Positions 9,365 to 18,329 of a stretch of 64,000 bases of DNA are shown here, piece by piece. Each line of letters begins with the position of its first letter. Within the stretch, counting starts at the first letter, position 1. Both the position numbers and the translations under genes were made by a program. The notes beneath the pieces are model-generated. The model searched no databases, had not been told where the DNA came from, and saw only the letters and a list, made by a program, of their open reading frames with translations. Origin of the DNA: Joostella atrarenae (GTDB lineage Bacteria; Bacteroidota; Bacteroidia; Flavobacteriales; Flavobacteriaceae); contig NZ_JAETXX010000015.1 in the NCBI RefSeq assembly GCF_021764745.1, forward strand, positions 1 to 64,000. Direction: 5' to 3'.

Positions 9365-11335
9365 TTACTCCTTTTTGAAGTTAGCCAAACCTTGTTTAAG
9401 CCACTCATAATAAGCTATGTCATCTGCATATTGCTGCGGACTATTAAGGAGTTCAAAATCTGGAGACATCAAAATATAATATGGCTGTGAAGCTGTTTTA
9501 AAGTTGATAGCTTGGAAGGTAGCCCATTTATCGCCTATTGTTTTGATAGATTTTACTCGTCCGTTGTCAAGTTTATAGTTAAACTGTAAATCCTCAGGCA
9601 AGTCTTTACGGTCGTCTACGTACAATGAAATAAGAACATATTCATCATTTAACATTGAGAATATCTCTGTTTCACTCCATACATTCTCTTCCATTTTTCT
9701 ACAATTTACACACGCCCATCCTGTAAAATCCAATAAAATAGGTTTGTTATTTGCCTTGGCATATTCCAAACCATCTTCAAAGTTTTTAAAACAGGTAAGT
9801 CCAAGTGGACAGTCACTTTCCTGTGGGTAAATACTATAAAATACAGGCGGTGGGAATCCACTTAACAGCTTTAAGTTAGACTCCTTGGAGTTCTGTAAAC
9901 CAGGAATTAAATAAATAACAAAACCTATAATTGCAACACCAAAAATTCCACGGTAGAAGCTAAGTTTCTTCTTAGGTCCATCATGAGGGAAACGAATGAT
10001 TCCGAACACATAAAGCGCCATTAATATGAAAATAACAATCCAGATTCCGATAAAAACCTCTCTTTTTAAGATTCCCCAATGCTCAACAAGATCGGCATTC
10101 GATAAGAATTTAAAAGCTAAAGCAAGCTCTAAGAAACCTAGAATCACTTTTGTTGTATTCATCCAACCTCCAGACTTAGGAAGCGATTTTAGCATATTTG
10201 GAAATAAGGCAAACAAGGCGAATGGTAAAGCTAAAGCAGCACCAAAACCTGTCATTCCAACTGTAAGTTGCATTGCGCCACCGTCATTTGATAATGAACC
10301 TGCCAATAAAGAACCTAGAATTGGCCCTGTACAAGAGAAAGAAACAATTGCCAGCGTTAATGCCATAAAGAAAATTCCAATTATACCTCCAGAATTAGAA
10401 GCAGAATCCATCTTATTACCCCAAGAACTCGGTAATGTTAATTCATAATATCCAAAGAATGAAAAAGAGAAAAATATAAAGATTACAAAAAAGGTAACAT
10501 TCAGCCAGACGTTCGTAGAGATATTATTTAAAATTTCTGGAGCAATAGAATCCAAGAAATGAAAAGGAACACTCAGCGCCATATAAATCCCAATAATAAA
10601 CGCTCCATAAAGAACAGCGTTAGAAATTCCTTTCTTTTTATCCGAAGATTGCTTAGTAAAAAAAGAAACCGTTAACGGAATCATAGGGAAAACACAAGGT
10701 GTTAGTAAGGCAATAAGTCCACCTAGAAAACCAAGTACAAAAAGGCTCATAAGTCCACTATCCTCGCTTGTCTCGCTTCCTTGCGTATGCTCTAAAAGCT
10801 CTTTGTTTTTTAATGGTAATGCTAGGTTTTCAGCAAGATTAAGGCTTTTATCGTCGATATTTTTATTTTGAAAAACAACTTCTCCTCCATCAATAGAAAA
10901 ACCTAATTCGGCATCGTTAAATATACAACGTTCATCATCACAAGCTTGATATTCTACAGAACCAATTACACTTTTTAAGGCTGGATCTGTAATTTGGATT
11001 CGCTGTTTAAAAATTGCATTCTCAGCAAAATAAGACAACTCTTCCTCAAAAATCTGATCCATTTCTGTAATGGGCTCCTCTTCCACTACCTCTCCGATAA
11101 GATTGTAGCCTTCTCCTTCATTTTCAAAATGGAAAACAGTAGGAATTATAGAAGCATCCTCTCCGAGCGGCTGATTTTGAGCATATAAATGCCAATGCTC
11201 TTGTATGGAAGCATTGATAGTTAACTCATATTCAGTATCAGAAATTTTTTCTACGGAAGTATTCCATTTTACAGGATCTTGAGCTTGGGAGAATGTAGTA
11301 ATAAAAAGTAATAATGTAACTAATAAATTACGCAT
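9365..11335 (-). CDS. dsbD: Thiol:disulfide interchange protein DsbD
   Basis: 656 residues in the full three-domain arrangement. A signal peptide (1-19) is followed by a periplasmic N-terminal domain with a redox Cys pair (Cys132 and Cys137), then about eight membrane helices with Cys residues in Leu-Thr-Pro-Cys-Val-Phe-Pro and Ser-Cys-Thr-Gly-Pro. A C-terminal thioredoxin-like domain carries Cys-Val-Asn-Cys at 542-545. DsbD passes electrons from cytoplasmic thioredoxin to periplasmic disulfide and cytochrome-c maturation partners. It overlaps the end of tilS by 8 nt, so the two are cotranscribed. Confidence 0.93.
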   Translation of the reverse strand: MRNLLVTLLLFITTFSQAQDPVKWNTSVEKISDTEYELTINASIQEHWHLYAQNQPLGEDASIIPTVFHFENEGEGYNLIGEVVEEEPITEMDQIFEEELSYFAENAIFKQRIQITDPALKSVIGSVEYQACDDERCIFNDAELGFSIDGGEVVFQNKNIDDKSLNLAENLALPLKNKELLEHTQGSETSEDSGLMSLFVLGFLGGLIALLTPCVFPMIPLTVSFFTKQSSDKKKGISNAVLYGAFIIGIYMALSVPFHFLDSIAPEILNNISTNVWLNVTFFVIFIFFSFSFFGYYELTLPSSWGNKMDSASNSGGIIGIFFMALTLAIVSFSCTGPILGSLLAGSLSNDGGAMQLTVGMTGFGAALALPFALFALFPNMLKSLPKSGGWMNTTKVILGFLELALAFKFLSNADLVEHWGILKREVFIGIWIVIFILMALYVFGIIRFPHDGPKKKLSFYRGIFGVAIIGFVIYLIPGLQNSKESNLKLLSGFPPPVFYSIYPQESDCPLGLTCFKNFEDGLEYAKANNKPILLDFTGWACVNCRKMEENVWSETEIFSMLNDEYVLISLYVDDRKDLPEDLQFNYKLDNGRVKSIKTIGDKWATFQAINFKTASQPYYILMSPDFELLNSPQQYADDIAYYEWLKQGLANFKKE

Positions 11336-12644
11336 CGACGTATTGTATTTTTATAATTTGCTTCGTTTTTTCAGTTACTTTAAATCGATTATCGGCACGC
11401 TTGCCAACTATCCAAATAATCGTATTGTGAGCATCACATAGTAACCATTGTTTTTCTTTATCCAGCAAGGAAAATTTTTCATCCTTAAAAAACTTACTGA
11501 GCTTTTTCTTTCCCTGCATTCCAAAAGGGTAAAAATAATCACCATTTTCCCATTTTCGGAGTTTTAAAGGAAACTTTAACGTTTCCTTATCAACATATAT
11601 TGAATACGAATCTCCTGCTTCAATTTGTCCTACTAAATCGATAGATATTTTGATAGGGGTAGTAATAAGACTTTGCGATTCTTCAATAAAAAAATCAACT
11701 GTTTCTTCTTCTTTTTCAGCAGTAGAAATAATAATTTCATCACGGTCACGAACCAACCGATGTGTACTTGAAAAAAGCTGTTTTCCGCTTTGAGAATCTA
11801 TTATATTAATAAGATCCGTGGGATCATTAAATCCAAAACCCTTAAACAGATGATAAAAATAAGACTCTTTTGGAGTAAGTTCTTGCAAAGCAGATATGGA
11901 CACCCTAATATCCTTTTCCCCTTTAATAAAAATATCCGATCGTAAACTATCGATGTGATTATTTAGGATTTCTGAGCTCCCTTTTAAGTGATTTACCGTA
12001 TTTTCAAAACTTTGTAATACGTTAGGATTGATTTCCTTTATTTTTGGAATAACCTCATGGCGGATTTTATTTCTTAGATATTTAGTTTCAGCATTACTAC
12101 TATCTTCTCGCCACTTAATTTCATTGTGCAGTGCATATTGAAATATCTCATCCCTAGAAAAAGGTAATAATGGACGCACTATATAATCGTTAATTTCTGG
12201 GATTCCAGTGAGGCCTTCAATTCCTGTTCCGCGAGAAAGGTTAATCAAAAAAGTTTCTAAATTATCATCTGCATGATGCCCCGTTAATAGATACTCAAAA
12301 TTTAAAATGTCTTTTTGCTGTTTAAACCAATCGTAACGTAATTCTCGGGCTGCAATTTGCGTAGAAATTTTATGAGCTTCAGCATAAGCATTCGTCATAA
12401 ACCTAATCGAATAAAAAGGAACATCAAATGTTTCCATTTTTTGCTGAAGAAAATCTTCATCTCCAAGACTTGCATCCCCTCTCAGTTGAAAATTGCAATG
12501 CAAGACACAGATATCCATTCCCAATTGATAGCATAAATGAGTAAGCACCATACTATCAATTCCTCCGCTAGAAGCTATTGCCACTTTTGAAGTCAACAGA
12601 TAAGGAAATCGTTTTGTAATATGATTTTTAAATCTATCAAACAT
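11328..12644 (-). CDS. tilS: tRNA(Ile)-lysidine synthase TilS
   Basis: 438 residues, close to full-length TilS. The N-terminal PP-loop ATP-binding motif SGGIDS (26-31) is intact, followed by the Leu-Thr-Gly-His-His-Ala-Asp-Asp-Asn motif of this family. The C-terminal part carries the substrate-recognition domain (Arg-Lys-Trp-Glu-Asn-Gly-Asp). The enzyme converts C34 of tRNA-Ile(CAU) to lysidine so that AUA is read as Ile; it is essential and cytoplasmic. It is the first gene of a two-gene unit with dsbD. Confidence 0.94.
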   Translation of the reverse strand: MFDRFKNHITKRFPYLLTSKVAIASSGGIDSMVLTHLCYQLGMDICVLHCNFQLRGDASLGDEDFLQQKMETFDVPFYSIRFMTNAYAEAHKISTQIAARELRYDWFKQQKDILNFEYLLTGHHADDNLETFLINLSRGTGIEGLTGIPEINDYIVRPLLPFSRDEIFQYALHNEIKWREDSSNAETKYLRNKIRHEVIPKIKEINPNVLQSFENTVNHLKGSSEILNNHIDSLRSDIFIKGEKDIRVSISALQELTPKESYFYHLFKGFGFNDPTDLINIIDSQSGKQLFSSTHRLVRDRDEIIISTAEKEEETVDFFIEESQSLITTPIKISIDLVGQIEAGDSYSIYVDKETLKFPLKLRKWENGDYFYPFGMQGKKKLSKFFKDEKFSLLDKEKQWLLCDAHNTIIWIVGKRADNRFKVTEKTKQIIKIQYVDA

Positions 12645-12709
12645 CCTACAAAGGTAACTAAAGCCTATTTTAAATGATGTTTTTTTTAAATGACTTCTTG
12701 AGATATGTT

Positions 12710-13555
12710 TTAAATCTCTACAAGATCAGCCAATAACTGCTTATCCAGCCAATCTACAATAGTTTCAAAAACATCTTCTCGATCTAAATCATTATGAAGT
12801 TCGTGGTAACCACCTTTATAAAGCTTAAAAGTTATTAAATTGGATTGTTTAGCAAAGGCTTTACTAGCCCAATGACTCGTAATATGATCGCCAGAACCAT
12901 GAAATAATAGTAATGGAATTTCTAATTCCTTGGGATTGTTTAGCACCCACTCTCCCCATTTTATAAAGGGGATTGTAAAATTTGGGCTTACGCGATCATG
13001 CACTAAAGGATCGTCTTTATATTTTTCTATTTCGCTTTCATCACGAGAAATATATTTAGCTTTAATTCCGCTAGGCATCGTTATAAAAGGCAGCATATAG
13101 TAACATACTTTCCCTGCGCTCATTTTCCATCCTGGCGGATCGAAAGCCATTCTTAGAAAAGGACTCGAAGCTATTACCCCTTGCAATGTTGGTTTACGCC
13201 TCATTACATAATTAAGAACCACATTGCCGCCCATGCTGTGTCCGTAGAGAAAAGTTGGAAGTTCTGGGAAACGATCATTTTTTTCTGTTATAATAGCATC
13301 TACACTATCTAAAACAGCCTTATAACTTGGGCAATGGCCTCTTTTTCCTTCTGAATGACCGTGACCAAAATGGTCGTAACTAAAAACTACATAACCGGCA
13401 TCCACAAGTTCGGGGATTACAGAGCCTGTATAACGGCCACTATGTTCTCCCATTCCATGAACCAACATAACGGCTGCTTTCATCTTTTCACCATGCCAAT
13501 ATTGACCAAATAAACGCTTGTTACTACAATAAAAATCGAAACCTTGATGTTGCAT
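12710..13555 (-). CDS. Monoacylglycerol-lipase-like alpha/beta hydrolase
   Basis: 281 residues, the usual length for a minimal alpha/beta hydrolase. The oxyanion region His-Gly-Met-Gly-Glu-His-Ser-Gly-Arg-Tyr (about 33-42) and the nucleophile elbow Gly-His-Ser-Met-Gly-Gly (Ser107) match monoglyceride lipases and lysophospholipases. Asp in Phe-His-Gly-Ser-Gly-Asp-His and the late His in Tyr-His-Glu-Leu-His complete a plausible triad. No signal peptide is seen, so it is cytoplasmic or peripheral. Function is inferred from the family: hydrolysis of monoacylglycerols or lysophospholipids. Confidence 0.85.
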   Translation of the reverse strand: MQHQGFDFYCSNKRLFGQYWHGEKMKAAVMLVHGMGEHSGRYTGSVIPELVDAGYVVFSYDHFGHGHSEGKRGHCPSYKAVLDSVDAIITEKNDRFPELPTFLYGHSMGGNVVLNYVMRRKPTLQGVIASSPFLRMAFDPPGWKMSAGKVCYYMLPFITMPSGIKAKYISRDESEIEKYKDDPLVHDRVSPNFTIPFIKWGEWVLNNPKELEIPLLLFHGSGDHITSHWASKAFAKQSNLITFKLYKGGYHELHNDLDREDVFETIVDWLDKQLLADLVEI

Positions 13556-13709
13556 AAAAGAAAAAGGGTAATGGTTAGTTCCCTCTAAAATCGTAAAATG
13601 TAATGAAATACACTAAATTTCATCAATTATTTTATCAACAGAATTGACTTCTTTATCTATTTAATGATTTAAAGATGTCCTAAAAAATAGTTATTAAATA
13701 AATGTCTTT

Positions 13710-15005
13710 CTACTGAAGTGCTCTCCGCATTGCAGCAGCTTTAACAAGACACTCTTCATATTCTTTTTCTGGTTTCGACTTTGCCGTAATGGCACTTCCT
13801 GCGGAAAAAGAAACATATTTCTTTTCACTATTAAAACAGATACTTCTAATAATTACATTAAAATCAAAATCTCCATTCGGACTAAAATAACCTACAGCAC
13901 CACTATATACACCGCGCTTAGTTTCTTCTAAATCTTCAATGATTTTCATTGCTGAAAGTTTTGGAGCACCAGTCATACTTCCCATAGGAAAAGCGGCTTT
14001 AATTATATCTACAGGACTTGTTGTTGGTAACACTTCTGCTTTTATCGTAGAGATCATCTGATGAACTTGCATAAAAGTATATACTTTACAAAGTTCTTCT
14101 ACCTTTACACTGCCTTTTACAGCAACTTTAGATAGGTCATTACGCACCAAATCTACAATCATAACATTCTCGGAGCGTTCTTTAGTATCGTTCTCCAACT
14201 CTTTTATCAATAGAGCATCTTCTTCTTTATCTTCTGCTCTTTTTGCAGTCCCTTTAATTGGTTGTGATATAATTTGAGTTCCTTCCTTTCGAATATATCT
14301 TTCTGGAGAAGCTGATAAAACATATTTATTTTGATGTTTTAGAAAAGTTGCAAATGGAGGTTTGGAGATTTCATTTAAATTCTGAAAAGTTTTTACAGGA
14401 TCTATTGTAGTATTTTCAGCATAAAACTCTTGACAAAAATTAGCTTCATAAATATCTCCACGGTGAATATGAGTCAGCATTGCATTTACCTTTTCCAAAT
14501 AGGCTTGCTTCTCTATTCTATGTTGAATCTGAATATCTTTCTTTCCATAATTACTTTTATCTTCAGCAATAAATGAAGATATTTCCTGAAAATCGCTCTC
14601 AATTTCGTCATCAATCATTCCTAAATAATGGAATTCCAAAACTCCTTCCTTTATGAATATTAATCGTTTTGGCTGAAAGAAAAACAAATCTGGAAATTCT
14701 AATCCGTCGTAATTTTTAGAAGATAGTTGTTCTACATCATTTTTTAGATCGTAAGTAAGGTATCCGAAGATCCAATCTTTAGTAACCGACTGATATTCTT
14801 TAAGATTTTCGAAAGCATCATAATAATCGGTCTTTATAGAAGTAAAGGCTTCCGCAGCTAAAACTGCATCATAACTACCATGGGATTGTTTGTAAAAGTT
14901 GCTATCCAGCCAAATTACTTCCTCAAATGAAGAGGACCAAGCGAGAAGATTACTTTTAAACAGTTCAATATCTGTTATATTAAATTGTTTAATAGTTCTA
15001 TTCAT
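13710..15005 (-). CDS. pabB: Aminodeoxychorismate synthase component I (PabB)
   Basis: 431 residues with the chorismate-binding domain in the C-terminal two thirds. The decisive motif is Pro-Ile-Lys-Gly-Thr at 249-253. Lys251 is the nucleophile found in PabB, whereas anthranilate synthase (TrpE) has Ala there. The enzyme makes 4-amino-4-deoxychorismate from chorismate and ammonia for folate synthesis. No glutamine amidotransferase (PabA) lies beside it, so that subunit must be encoded elsewhere. It is transcribed divergently from the arginine/proline cluster with only about 115 nt between it and the Arg leader ORF; a TAAATTTG -7-like element is present on the minus strand near 15036-15043. 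Confidence 0.9.
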   Translation of the reverse strand: MNRTIKQFNITDIELFKSNLLAWSSSFEEVIWLDSNFYKQSHGSYDAVLAAEAFTSIKTDYYDAFENLKEYQSVTKDWIFGYLTYDLKNDVEQLSSKNYDGLEFPDLFFFQPKRLIFIKEGVLEFHYLGMIDDEIESDFQEISSFIAEDKSNYGKKDIQIQHRIEKQAYLEKVNAMLTHIHRGDIYEANFCQEFYAENTTIDPVKTFQNLNEISKPPFATFLKHQNKYVLSASPERYIRKEGTQIISQPIKGTAKRAEDKEEDALLIKELENDTKERSENVMIVDLVRNDLSKVAVKGSVKVEELCKVYTFMQVHQMISTIKAEVLPTTSPVDIIKAAFPMGSMTGAPKLSAMKIIEDLEETKRGVYSGAVGYFSPNGDFDFNVIIRSICFNSEKKYVSFSAGSAITAKSKPEKEYEECLVKAAAMRRALQ

Positions 15006-15122
15006 ACCAAAAAAACGAGTTTCTTATTAATGTTACAAATTTAACAAACTATAAGCTTTTTAAGCTAATTATTATTCATAATATTGTACTATAATTCTAA
15101 GAAAAGAACGAATACTTGCGAA

Positions 15123-15239
15123 ATGCAAAAAGTAATTGAAAAAATACAAACCATTATTAGAGAATTGTCCTTAAGGGCAACTCCTACTTATGTAATGGTT
15201 CCTGTACGTCACGTTCGCTTTCCTCGTCGCCGCCCGTAA
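15123..15239 (+). CDS. Putative Arg-rich leader peptide of the arginine/proline cluster
   Basis: A 38-codon ORF in front of the arginine genes. The peptide starts Met-Gln-Lys-Val-Ile-Glu-Lys and ends Pro-Val-Arg-His-Val-Arg-Phe-Pro-Arg-Arg-Arg-Pro-stop, so five of its last ten residues are Arg. Those five Arg are read from CGT/CGC, while the two upstream Arg use AGA/AGG. The CGT/CGC codons look rarer in neighbouring genes, but I did not count them. The ATG follows an A-rich stretch typical of flavobacterial starts. Its position, size and Arg run match the logic of an attenuation leader, where ribosome stalling at Arg codons senses charged tRNA-Arg. Expression is unproven; it could be a conserved small protein of other function. 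Confidence 0.6.
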   Translation: MQKVIEKIQTIIRELSLRATPTYVMVPVRHVRFPRRRP

Positions 15240-15278
15240 GGGTGTAACGATATTATGGAGTTAGGTGCGTCCAACTCC
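15178..15278 (+). promoter_or_regulatory. Mutually exclusive RNA stems at the Arg leader (attenuator-like)
   Basis: Three structures can be drawn. First, CGCCC (15231-15235) pairs with GGGTG (15240-15244) around a GTAA tetraloop that holds the leader stop codon. Second, GGAGTT-A-GG (15257-15265) pairs with CCAACTCC (15271-15278), an 8-bp stem with one bulged A. Third, the identical CAACTCC at 15178-15184, inside the leader ORF, can pair with the same GGAGTT instead. A further long-range option pairs TTAAGGGC (15171-15178) with GCCCGTAA (15232/3-15239), seven of eight positions. No U-tract follows the last hairpin, so simple intrinsic termination is not shown; control of translation or Rho access is possible. 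Confidence 0.45.
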
Positions 15279-15332
15279 CCTCTTAAAAAACAAAACCATT
15301 TCCAATTTTATTAATTTTAATTCAGTAATTGA

Positions 15333-15956
15333 ATGCAAATACTTATTGCAAACGATACACACATACCATACGCAGAACAGATCTGTGATACTATTGAAGA
15401 ATCTGCAAAACAACGCGGAACGGGTATTGCTAAAAGAACTCCTGAGTATATAACTACCAAAATACAAAACGGTAATGCTGTTATCGCTTTGGATGGTAAT
15501 AGGTTTGCTGGATTTTGCTACATTGAAACATGGGGCCATGGAAAATATGTAGCCAATTCTGGACTTATTGTACATCCTGATTTTAGAGGTCAAGGTTTGG
15601 CTACTAAAATTAAAAATAAGGTTTTCGAACATAGTAGAACCAAATTTCCAGATGCCAAAATTTTCGGTATTACTACAGGCTTGGCGGTAATGAAAATCAA
15701 CTACGATTTAGGATATGAACCTGTAACATTTTCAGAATTAACAGACGATCCTAGCTTTTGGAACGGATGTAAAACATGTAAAAACTTTGATATTCTAACT
15801 AGAAATGAAGGGAAAATGTGTTTATGTACTGGAATGTTGTATGATCCTGTTGAAAAAGAACAGAAAAAGCATAAGCATAAATACGACTCTAAAGTATTCA
15901 ATAGATTAAAAAAAATTAAACAATCTCTATTCCTAAAGAAAGAGAAACAGAAATAA
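15333..15956 (+). CDS. GNAT acyltransferase, candidate N-acylglutamate synthase
   Basis: 207 residues. The GNAT fold shows the acyl-CoA pyrophosphate-binding loop Arg-Gly-Gln-Gly-Leu-Ala (85-90) preceded by Val-His-Pro-Asp-Phe. The C-terminal part has four Cys as CxxC (146, 149) and CxC (163, 165), which look like a metal site, followed by a very basic tail. It is the first conventional gene of the arginine cluster, about 100 nt upstream of argG. No argA or argJ occurs in the window. I recall that a GNAT protein in the arginine cluster of Bacteroides thetaiotaomicron was assigned genetically as the acylglutamate synthase; by position and features this is its likely counterpart, catalysing step one of arginine synthesis. 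Confidence 0.7.
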   Translation: MQILIANDTHIPYAEQICDTIEESAKQRGTGIAKRTPEYITTKIQNGNAVIALDGNRFAGFCYIETWGHGKYVANSGLIVHPDFRGQGLATKIKNKVFEHSRTKFPDAKIFGITTGLAVMKINYDLGYEPVTFSELTDDPSFWNGCKTCKNFDILTRNEGKMCLCTGMLYDPVEKEQKKHKHKYDSKVFNRLKKIKQSLFLKKEKQK

Positions 15957-16007
15957 GATTAAGTAAATAGTAATCTCTTTTGGGATTATAAAATATTAAT
16001 AACAACG

Positions 16008-16049
16008 TACAATGGTCAATCTAAAAATAAATCTCATTGTAGGATTGAC
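16008..16049 (+). promoter_or_regulatory. Two interleaved inverted repeats just upstream of argG
   Basis: TACAATG (16008-16014) is complementary to CATTGTA (16035-16041), and the next seven bases GTCAATC (16015-16021) are complementary to GATTGAC (16043-16049). The pairs cross, so the two 7-bp stems exclude each other, or form a strained pseudoknot, 16 nt before the argG ATG. This could be an RNA switch or a composite operator; the sequence alone does not decide. Confidence 0.45.
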
Positions 16050-16064
16050 AAAAAATAAAAAGAA

Positions 16065-17246
16065 ATGAAAAAATTAGTTTTAGCATACAGCGGAGGTTTA
16101 GATACTTCTTATTGCGCAAAGCATTTATCTGAAAACGGTTATGAAGTACACGCTGTAAGTGTAAACACAGGAGGTTTCTCTAAAGAGGAAATAAAAAATA
16201 TTGAAGAGAAAGCCCTGAAATTGGGTGCTACTAGCTACACTTCTTTAGATGCTGTACAGACATTTTATGATAAAGTAGTAAAATATCTTATCTACGGTAA
16301 TGTCCTTAAAAATAATACATATCCACTTTCTGTAAGTGCAGAGAGGATTGTACAAGCTATTGAGATTGTAAATTTTGCTAAAGAAAACAATGCTCAGTAT
16401 ATAGCTCACGGAAGTACAGGTGCAGGAAACGACCAAGTACGTTTCGATATGATTTTTCAAATATTAGCTCCAGAGATTGAAATTATCACTCCTATTAGAG
16501 ATAATAAGCTTTCTAGACAAGAGGAAATCGACTTCTTAAAATCTAAAGGAGTAGATATGGAATGGGAGAAAGCTAAATATTCTATTAATAAAGGACTTTG
16601 GGGAACTAGTGTTGGTGGAGACGAGACACTTACCTCTCACCTATCACTTCCAAATGAAGCATACCCTAGTCAATTAGAAAACATGGGGAGTCAGAAAGTA
16701 AAATTAACTTTTACAAAAGGGGAGTTAACTGCTATCGACGGAAAGGAAGATAAAACCATCAATCTAATAGAAAAGCTTGATAAAATAGCTTCTGCTTTTG
16801 CTATCGGAAGAGATATTCACGTTGGAGACACTATTATAGGTATTAAAGGAAGAGTTGGTTTTGAGGCCGCTGCTCCGATGGTAATTATAAAAGCACACCA
16901 TACGTTAGAAAAACACGTGCTAACAAAATGGCAACAACAACAAAAAGACTATTTGGCAAATTGGTATGGAATGCTACTTCATGAAGGAAACTATTTGGAT
17001 GAAGTAATGAGAAATACAGAAGCTTTTTTAACTGATGCTCAGAAAAATGTAACTGGAGATGTTTGGGTAACTTTATTCCCATATAGATTTTTTGTGGATG
17101 GTATTAAATCAGAACACGATTTAATGAATGCTAAATTTGGTAGCTACGGAGAAATGAATGAAGGCTGGACAGCAGAAGAAGCTAAAGGATTTATTAAAAT
17201 CAATGCAAACGCTGCAAAAATACATCAAGCAGTAAATAAAAAATAG
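16065..17246 (+). CDS. argG: Argininosuccinate synthase
   Basis: 393 residues, typical length. The N-terminal ATP-pyrophosphatase motif Ser-Gly-Gly-Leu-Asp-Thr-Ser lies at 9-15, and the citrulline/aspartate-binding Gly-Ser-Thr-Gly-Ala-Gly-Asn-Asp-Gln-Val-Arg-Phe motif is near 116-127. It condenses citrulline with aspartate to argininosuccinate in the cytoplasm. It follows the GNAT gene and heads the run argG-argC-proC-argD-proA-proB. The 108-nt gap before it contains the interleaved inverted repeats at 16008-16049, a possible control point. Confidence 0.96.
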   Translation: MKKLVLAYSGGLDTSYCAKHLSENGYEVHAVSVNTGGFSKEEIKNIEEKALKLGATSYTSLDAVQTFYDKVVKYLIYGNVLKNNTYPLSVSAERIVQAIEIVNFAKENNAQYIAHGSTGAGNDQVRFDMIFQILAPEIEIITPIRDNKLSRQEEIDFLKSKGVDMEWEKAKYSINKGLWGTSVGGDETLTSHLSLPNEAYPSQLENMGSQKVKLTFTKGELTAIDGKEDKTINLIEKLDKIASAFAIGRDIHVGDTIIGIKGRVGFEAAAPMVIIKAHHTLEKHVLTKWQQQQKDYLANWYGMLLHEGNYLDEVMRNTEAFLTDAQKNVTGDVWVTLFPYRFFVDGIKSEHDLMNAKFGSYGEMNEGWTAEEAKGFIKINANAAKIHQAVNKK

Positions 17247-17335
17247 TTTAGACATATAACACTGGATTGTTTCATTAAGAAATCTAATTACTAAACGATC
17301 CAATCGTTAGATTATTCAGAAGAAAAAAATAAAAA

Positions 17336-18310
17336 ATGATTAAAGCAGGAATTATAGGTGGTTCGGGATATACTGGAGGCGAACTGATAAGAATTTTAAT
17401 TAACCATCCGCAAGCAGAGATAGACTTTGTATATAGCACCACGCGTGCTGGGAAACCAGTTACAGATGCTCATGAAGATCTTCTTGGTGCTACAGATTTA
17501 AAATTCACAGGAACCATTAACCCTAATGTTGATGTGCTTTTTTTATGTCTTGGTCACGGTAATTCTAAAGCTTTTTTAGATCAGCATACATTTTCAGATC
17601 ACACAAGAGTTATAGACTTAAGTAATGATTTCAGATTAAATGCTGATGCTACTTATAATGGTAGAGAATTTGTATATGGCTTGCCAGAATTACAAAAAGA
17701 AGCCATTAAAGCGGCGAAAAATATTGCAAATCCAGGATGCTTTGCTACTGCAATCCAACTGGCATTACTGCCATTAGCTAAAAACAACCTATTAACAGAG
17801 GATATTCATATCAATGCTGTTACTGGAAGTACTGGAGCAGGAGTTTCTCCTTCTTCTACTTCTCATTTTAGCTGGAGAAACAACAATGTATCTTGGTACA
17901 AACCCTTTACACACCAACACTTAGGAGAGATCAATCAAAGTATTGTGAGTCTTCAGAACAACCAACCAAATATTTTTATGCTCCCACAAAGAGGGAATTT
18001 CACAAAGGGGATTTTTGTAACATCTTACATGAAATTTGAAAATAGTTTGGAAGAAACTTGGAATTTATACGAGGATTTTTATGTTATAGACCCGTTCACA
18101 CATTTATCAAAGAAAGAAGTTCACTTAAAACAAGTTATTAATACTAACAATTGTTTTATCCATCTTCATAAGCACGAAGACGTGCTGCTCATCACTAGTG
18201 TCATAGATAATTTAATAAAAGGCGCCTCTGGACAGGCAGTACAAAACATGAACTTACTTTTCGGTTTAAATGAAAGTGACGGACTAAATTTAAAAGGAAG
18301 TTATTTCTAA
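17336..18310 (+). CDS. argC: N-acyl-gamma-glutamyl-phosphate reductase
   Basis: 324 residues. The NAD(P)-binding loop Gly-Gly-Ser-Gly-Tyr-Thr-Gly (8-14) and the active-site Asn-Pro-Gly-Cys-Phe-Ala-Thr (Cys135) identify ArgC. It reduces N-acyl-glutamyl-5-phosphate to the semialdehyde, the third step of arginine synthesis. In this cluster the acyl group may be succinyl instead of acetyl (see the transcarbamylase at 23466), which ArgC itself does not reveal. It lies 19 nt before proC and is clearly cotranscribed with it. Confidence 0.95.
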   Translation: MIKAGIIGGSGYTGGELIRILINHPQAEIDFVYSTTRAGKPVTDAHEDLLGATDLKFTGTINPNVDVLFLCLGHGNSKAFLDQHTFSDHTRVIDLSNDFRLNADATYNGREFVYGLPELQKEAIKAAKNIANPGCFATAIQLALLPLAKNNLLTEDIHINAVTGSTGAGVSPSSTSHFSWRNNNVSWYKPFTHQHLGEINQSIVSLQNNQPNIFMLPQRGNFTKGIFVTSYMKFENSLEETWNLYEDFYVIDPFTHLSKKEVHLKQVINTNNCFIHLHKHEDVLLITSVIDNLIKGASGQAVQNMNLLFGLNESDGLNLKGSYF

Positions 18311-18329
18311 AAAACTAAAAACAAAACAA

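Noticed and set aside
10026-10448. 140-codon plus-strand ORF
   Set aside because: Lies wholly antisense to the membrane part of dsbD, a well-supported gene.
15261-15632. 123-codon minus-strand ORF over the Arg leader and GNAT gene
   Set aside because: Antisense shadow of the GNAT gene with Cys/Phe-rich, non-protein-like composition.
16008-16049. Classical H-type pseudoknot upstream of argG
   Set aside because: The two 5' halves are adjacent and only one base separates the 3' halves, leaving loops too short for a stable pseudoknot; alternative hairpins fit better.
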